Of a stretch of DNA of 64,000 nt, positions 61,781-64,000 are shown in pieces. The notes beneath the pieces were generated by a model, which had not been told where the DNA came from, made no database searches, and saw only the letters and a program-made list of their open reading frames with translations. The translations under genes were made by a program, and so were the position numbers. This stretch comes from Parietichytrium sp. I65-24A (Eukaryota; Sar; Bigyra; Thraustochytrida; Thraustochytriidae). How positions within the stretch are numbered: position 1 is the stretch's first letter; each line of letters opens with the position of its first letter. The stretch lies in the NCBI GenBank assembly GCA_012862575.1, contig BLSF01000001.1:1226002-1290001 (forward strand). The letters are read 5' to 3'.

Positions 61781-64000
61781 ATGAGCGCTGAAATGACCAA
61801 AAATACCGTAGAAGCTCGCTCATACTTCAAGGCGATGCGCCGCACCCCCAAACGCTCTGCTCCGGGCCTCGATGGTGATCGACAGGACTACTACTCCATC
61901 TGCGCAACTAGCAATATTAAAGACGAGGATCGCGACGTTCAAGAGACTTGCCTTCTCGCCATTACCACATTTGCCCAAAGCATCTGGAGCCGTGGCATCC
62001 TTCCCAAGGCCTTTCGCGTATACTGGAATACCGGTCGGCTCTTCCCACTTGCCAAAAGTGATGGCTCCCCCAGACCGGTGGTTGCGGGCCCGGCTATTGC
62101 ACGCTTTTTCAACCGCATTGAAGCGCAGGTTATGACTGACACCATCAAGAACCAAGTCGAAGCGATTCAATTTGCAGCCGGGTCATCCGGGGGCTGCGAA
62201 AAGGTTGCCCACCTTACCGACTTGTTTTATCACGCCCTGGATAACAATTCCCTGCTCAAGATTGACTACAGCAACGCCTTCAACACATTGGATCTACACT
62301 TTTTGCTGGGTGTCCTCCGCATGTATGCCCCCACCACTGTCCCCGGTTTTCTCCGGGACTACGCGGTACCTGGGTTTGCCGTCTATACGACGCCGACTCC
62401 GACTGCGGACGCTCACTGCTCGGAACCCCGCACTCTGCACTACATCCCAACTGCCACTGGGCTCCACCAGGGCGATCCTCGTGCCATGCTATACTATGCC
62501 CTCGCCAGTTTTCACATGACGCGAATGGTGCACGATATCATGCTCGACCCCACCACCAACCCTCCAGTATCCGACGTCCCATACCAACATTACGGTGACC
62601 AAGCGCACAATCCAGCCTGGCTCACAGACGACCTGCGTGCTACCGTCTTCACTGCTGGTGGCGGCCAGCTCCTTACATCCCATATCGATGCAATCGACTT
62701 TGCCGACGATGGGAATTACGTTGGTCCGGTCCACGACCTCGCGCAGCTCCTCAAAGCTCGCTCTGCCCTATGCGCCACATTTGGCACCACCGTCAACATC
62801 CGCAAATGTGCCGTTCTCGTCAAGGAACCATCCCACCTCTGGACCGCCGCCAGGCGCCACGCGATGGCCACCTCCTTGGGCGACTGTCCCATCATCTGGA
62901 TGAGCCATGACCCTTCCAATACCCTTCCCCGGGACCAGCAGGGTGTCGAGGTGGTTGGCAAACCCGTCGGCTCCCCTGAGTTCACCCAGCGTATCTTACT
63001 GGAGAAGATGGCCACCAAATACACTCCTCGAGCGCATGCACTCAAGGAGCAACCATCCATTCAGGACTCTCTGATCCTCACCCGCGCATCCCTGGCCAAG
63101 ATGCCCGGGTATTTTGCACGGGTGATCCCGCCCACTGCTTTTGAAACTCTTGCTACCCCTTTCGATGCAATGATACTGGATCTGTGCCTTCATTTCACCA
63201 AACAGGACTCCCCACCCATCGGGGAGCATGCTCAACTCGCTCACGAACGGGTTTTCCTTCCCTTCTCCAGTGGAGGTCTGGACATGCAAGCTTACTCCGC
63301 CCGGGGTTCTCTCAGCTATTTGGCTTCCTGGAAAGCGATGGAAACGTATGCCTATGAGCAAGCACACCCTGTCCTGACGGCGCTCTTTCAGGCGGATCTC
63401 CGCGCCTCTCCTCCAGACGATCCAGGCTCACCTCCACATCCAACGTTGCAGGCTCTCCGCGCGCTCATTTTGGACCTGCGTCGAGCTTCTCAAGCGCTGC
63501 CTCAAGAATTAGCAGATGCGCTCAATGCTCCTTTTGGACAAAAGGTGNTTCTCAAGCGCTGCCTCAAGAATTAGCAGATGCGCTCAATGCTCCTTTTGGA
63601 CAAAAGGTGACTTTGGCTTCCCTCCCTTTCTTTCGCCAACATGACCTCGCCAAATCATTCGATGCATCTCGACTCCAGTTTATCCTCGATCGTAGCGAAA
63701 CGCTAGCCCGTAGCACACCTGCTCCTTCCTACAAATCAAAGGTGTTGCTCGTCCATGCCTCGGCTAAATTGGGCACCAATAAGTCCGCATCTGACTTTCT
63801 CCGCGCGCTGCCACTTTCCTCGAAACTGACACTGGAGAACCATCACATGGTCAATGGTTTACGCCTCTACCTTGGGCTTCCAAAACTCCATCTTGAGGTA
63901 CCCCTTGTCCACACCTGCAGTTGTAAGACGCCTCTGGTGACCACCTCGTTTAACAAGTGTCTCGGGTATCATCTCCTCTCTTGTATTCGGGGCCAACACC
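61781..64000 (+). mobile_element. Non-LTR retrotransposon reverse transcriptase, right end cut by window
   Basis: The + frame starts at an ATG at 61781 (an in-frame TAG lies 9 nt upstream), so the 5' part is missing or shifted. RT motifs appear in order: RSAPGLDGDR, KIDYSNAFNTLD (motif A), GLHQGDPRAMLYYALA (motif B), AIDFADDGNYVG (catalytic FADD, motif C, about 62691-62726) and KCAVL (motif D). A thumb-like region follows (LPFSSGGLDMQAYS). The frame ends at a stop in a 61-bp direct duplication flanking an N (63548). Reading past one copy, the protein continues openly to the window end and reaches a C-x-C...H...C zinc motif (about 63921-63984), typical of retrotransposons that carry a C-terminal endonuclease. 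The N suggests an assembly fault rather than a natural stop. Confidence 0.85.
63487..63609. repeat. Perfect 61-bp direct duplication around an N (assembly junction)
   Basis: 63487-63547 and 63549-63609 are identical and separated only by the N at 63548. Removing one copy and the N (62 bp) keeps the reverse transcriptase frame open. Confidence 0.93.

Overview
The window is nuclear DNA from a eukaryote with a compact genome. Most genes are a single exon; a few have short GT-AG introns (about 50-90 nt), and one has a 767-nt intron. Single-exon genes, one AP2-domain gene, plant/alga-like family content and retroelement remains fit a unicellular alga. My best guess is a Porphyridium-like red alga, but this is inferred from gene content and style, not proven.

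Layout. 0-6.3 kb: a left-truncated membrane protein, a twin CX9C mitochondrial protein placed 19 nt upstream of a very divergent group II chaperonin-like gene, and a UAP56/Sub2-type RNA helicase with two introns. 6.6-16.3 kb: an OTU deubiquitinase fused to a probable PUB domain, REV1 translesion polymerase, a type II membrane protein that may be a glycosyltransferase, a small spliced gene of unknown function and a frameshifted pseudogene. 16.5-24.3 kb: one 2592-residue scaffold with 20 Tudor/SH3-like repeats (14 of them a perfect-period 225-bp DNA array), EF-hands and three SAM-like domains. 24.4-36.5 kb: an N-myristoylatable FN3/RanBP2-zinc-finger/HECT ubiquitin ligase, a dual-specificity phosphatase, a TMTC-like GT-C mannosyltransferase candidate, a secreted protein, a DAO-family FAD oxidoreductase, and two unknown genes of which one is seen only as a terminal exon. 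36.5-49.6 kb: another split gene, an Stm1/SERBP1-type ribosome-binding protein, an AP2 transcription factor, a gene-poor stretch with a decayed retroelement, and an RCC1-like single-pass surface protein. 49.6-64 kb: gene-poor DNA holding a WrbA-type quinone reductase with a spliced-on CaaX tail, a decayed Helitron fragment and a non-LTR reverse transcriptase that runs off the right end and carries an assembly-type duplication at an N.

There are no operons in the bacterial sense. Shared themes are ubiquitin/p97 biology (OTU-PUB and HECT) and large modular scaffold or surface proteins. Purine (GA)n tracts often lie on the sense strand just upstream of starts. The strongest candidate for something undescribed is the giant Tudor-like/EF-hand/SAM scaffold.
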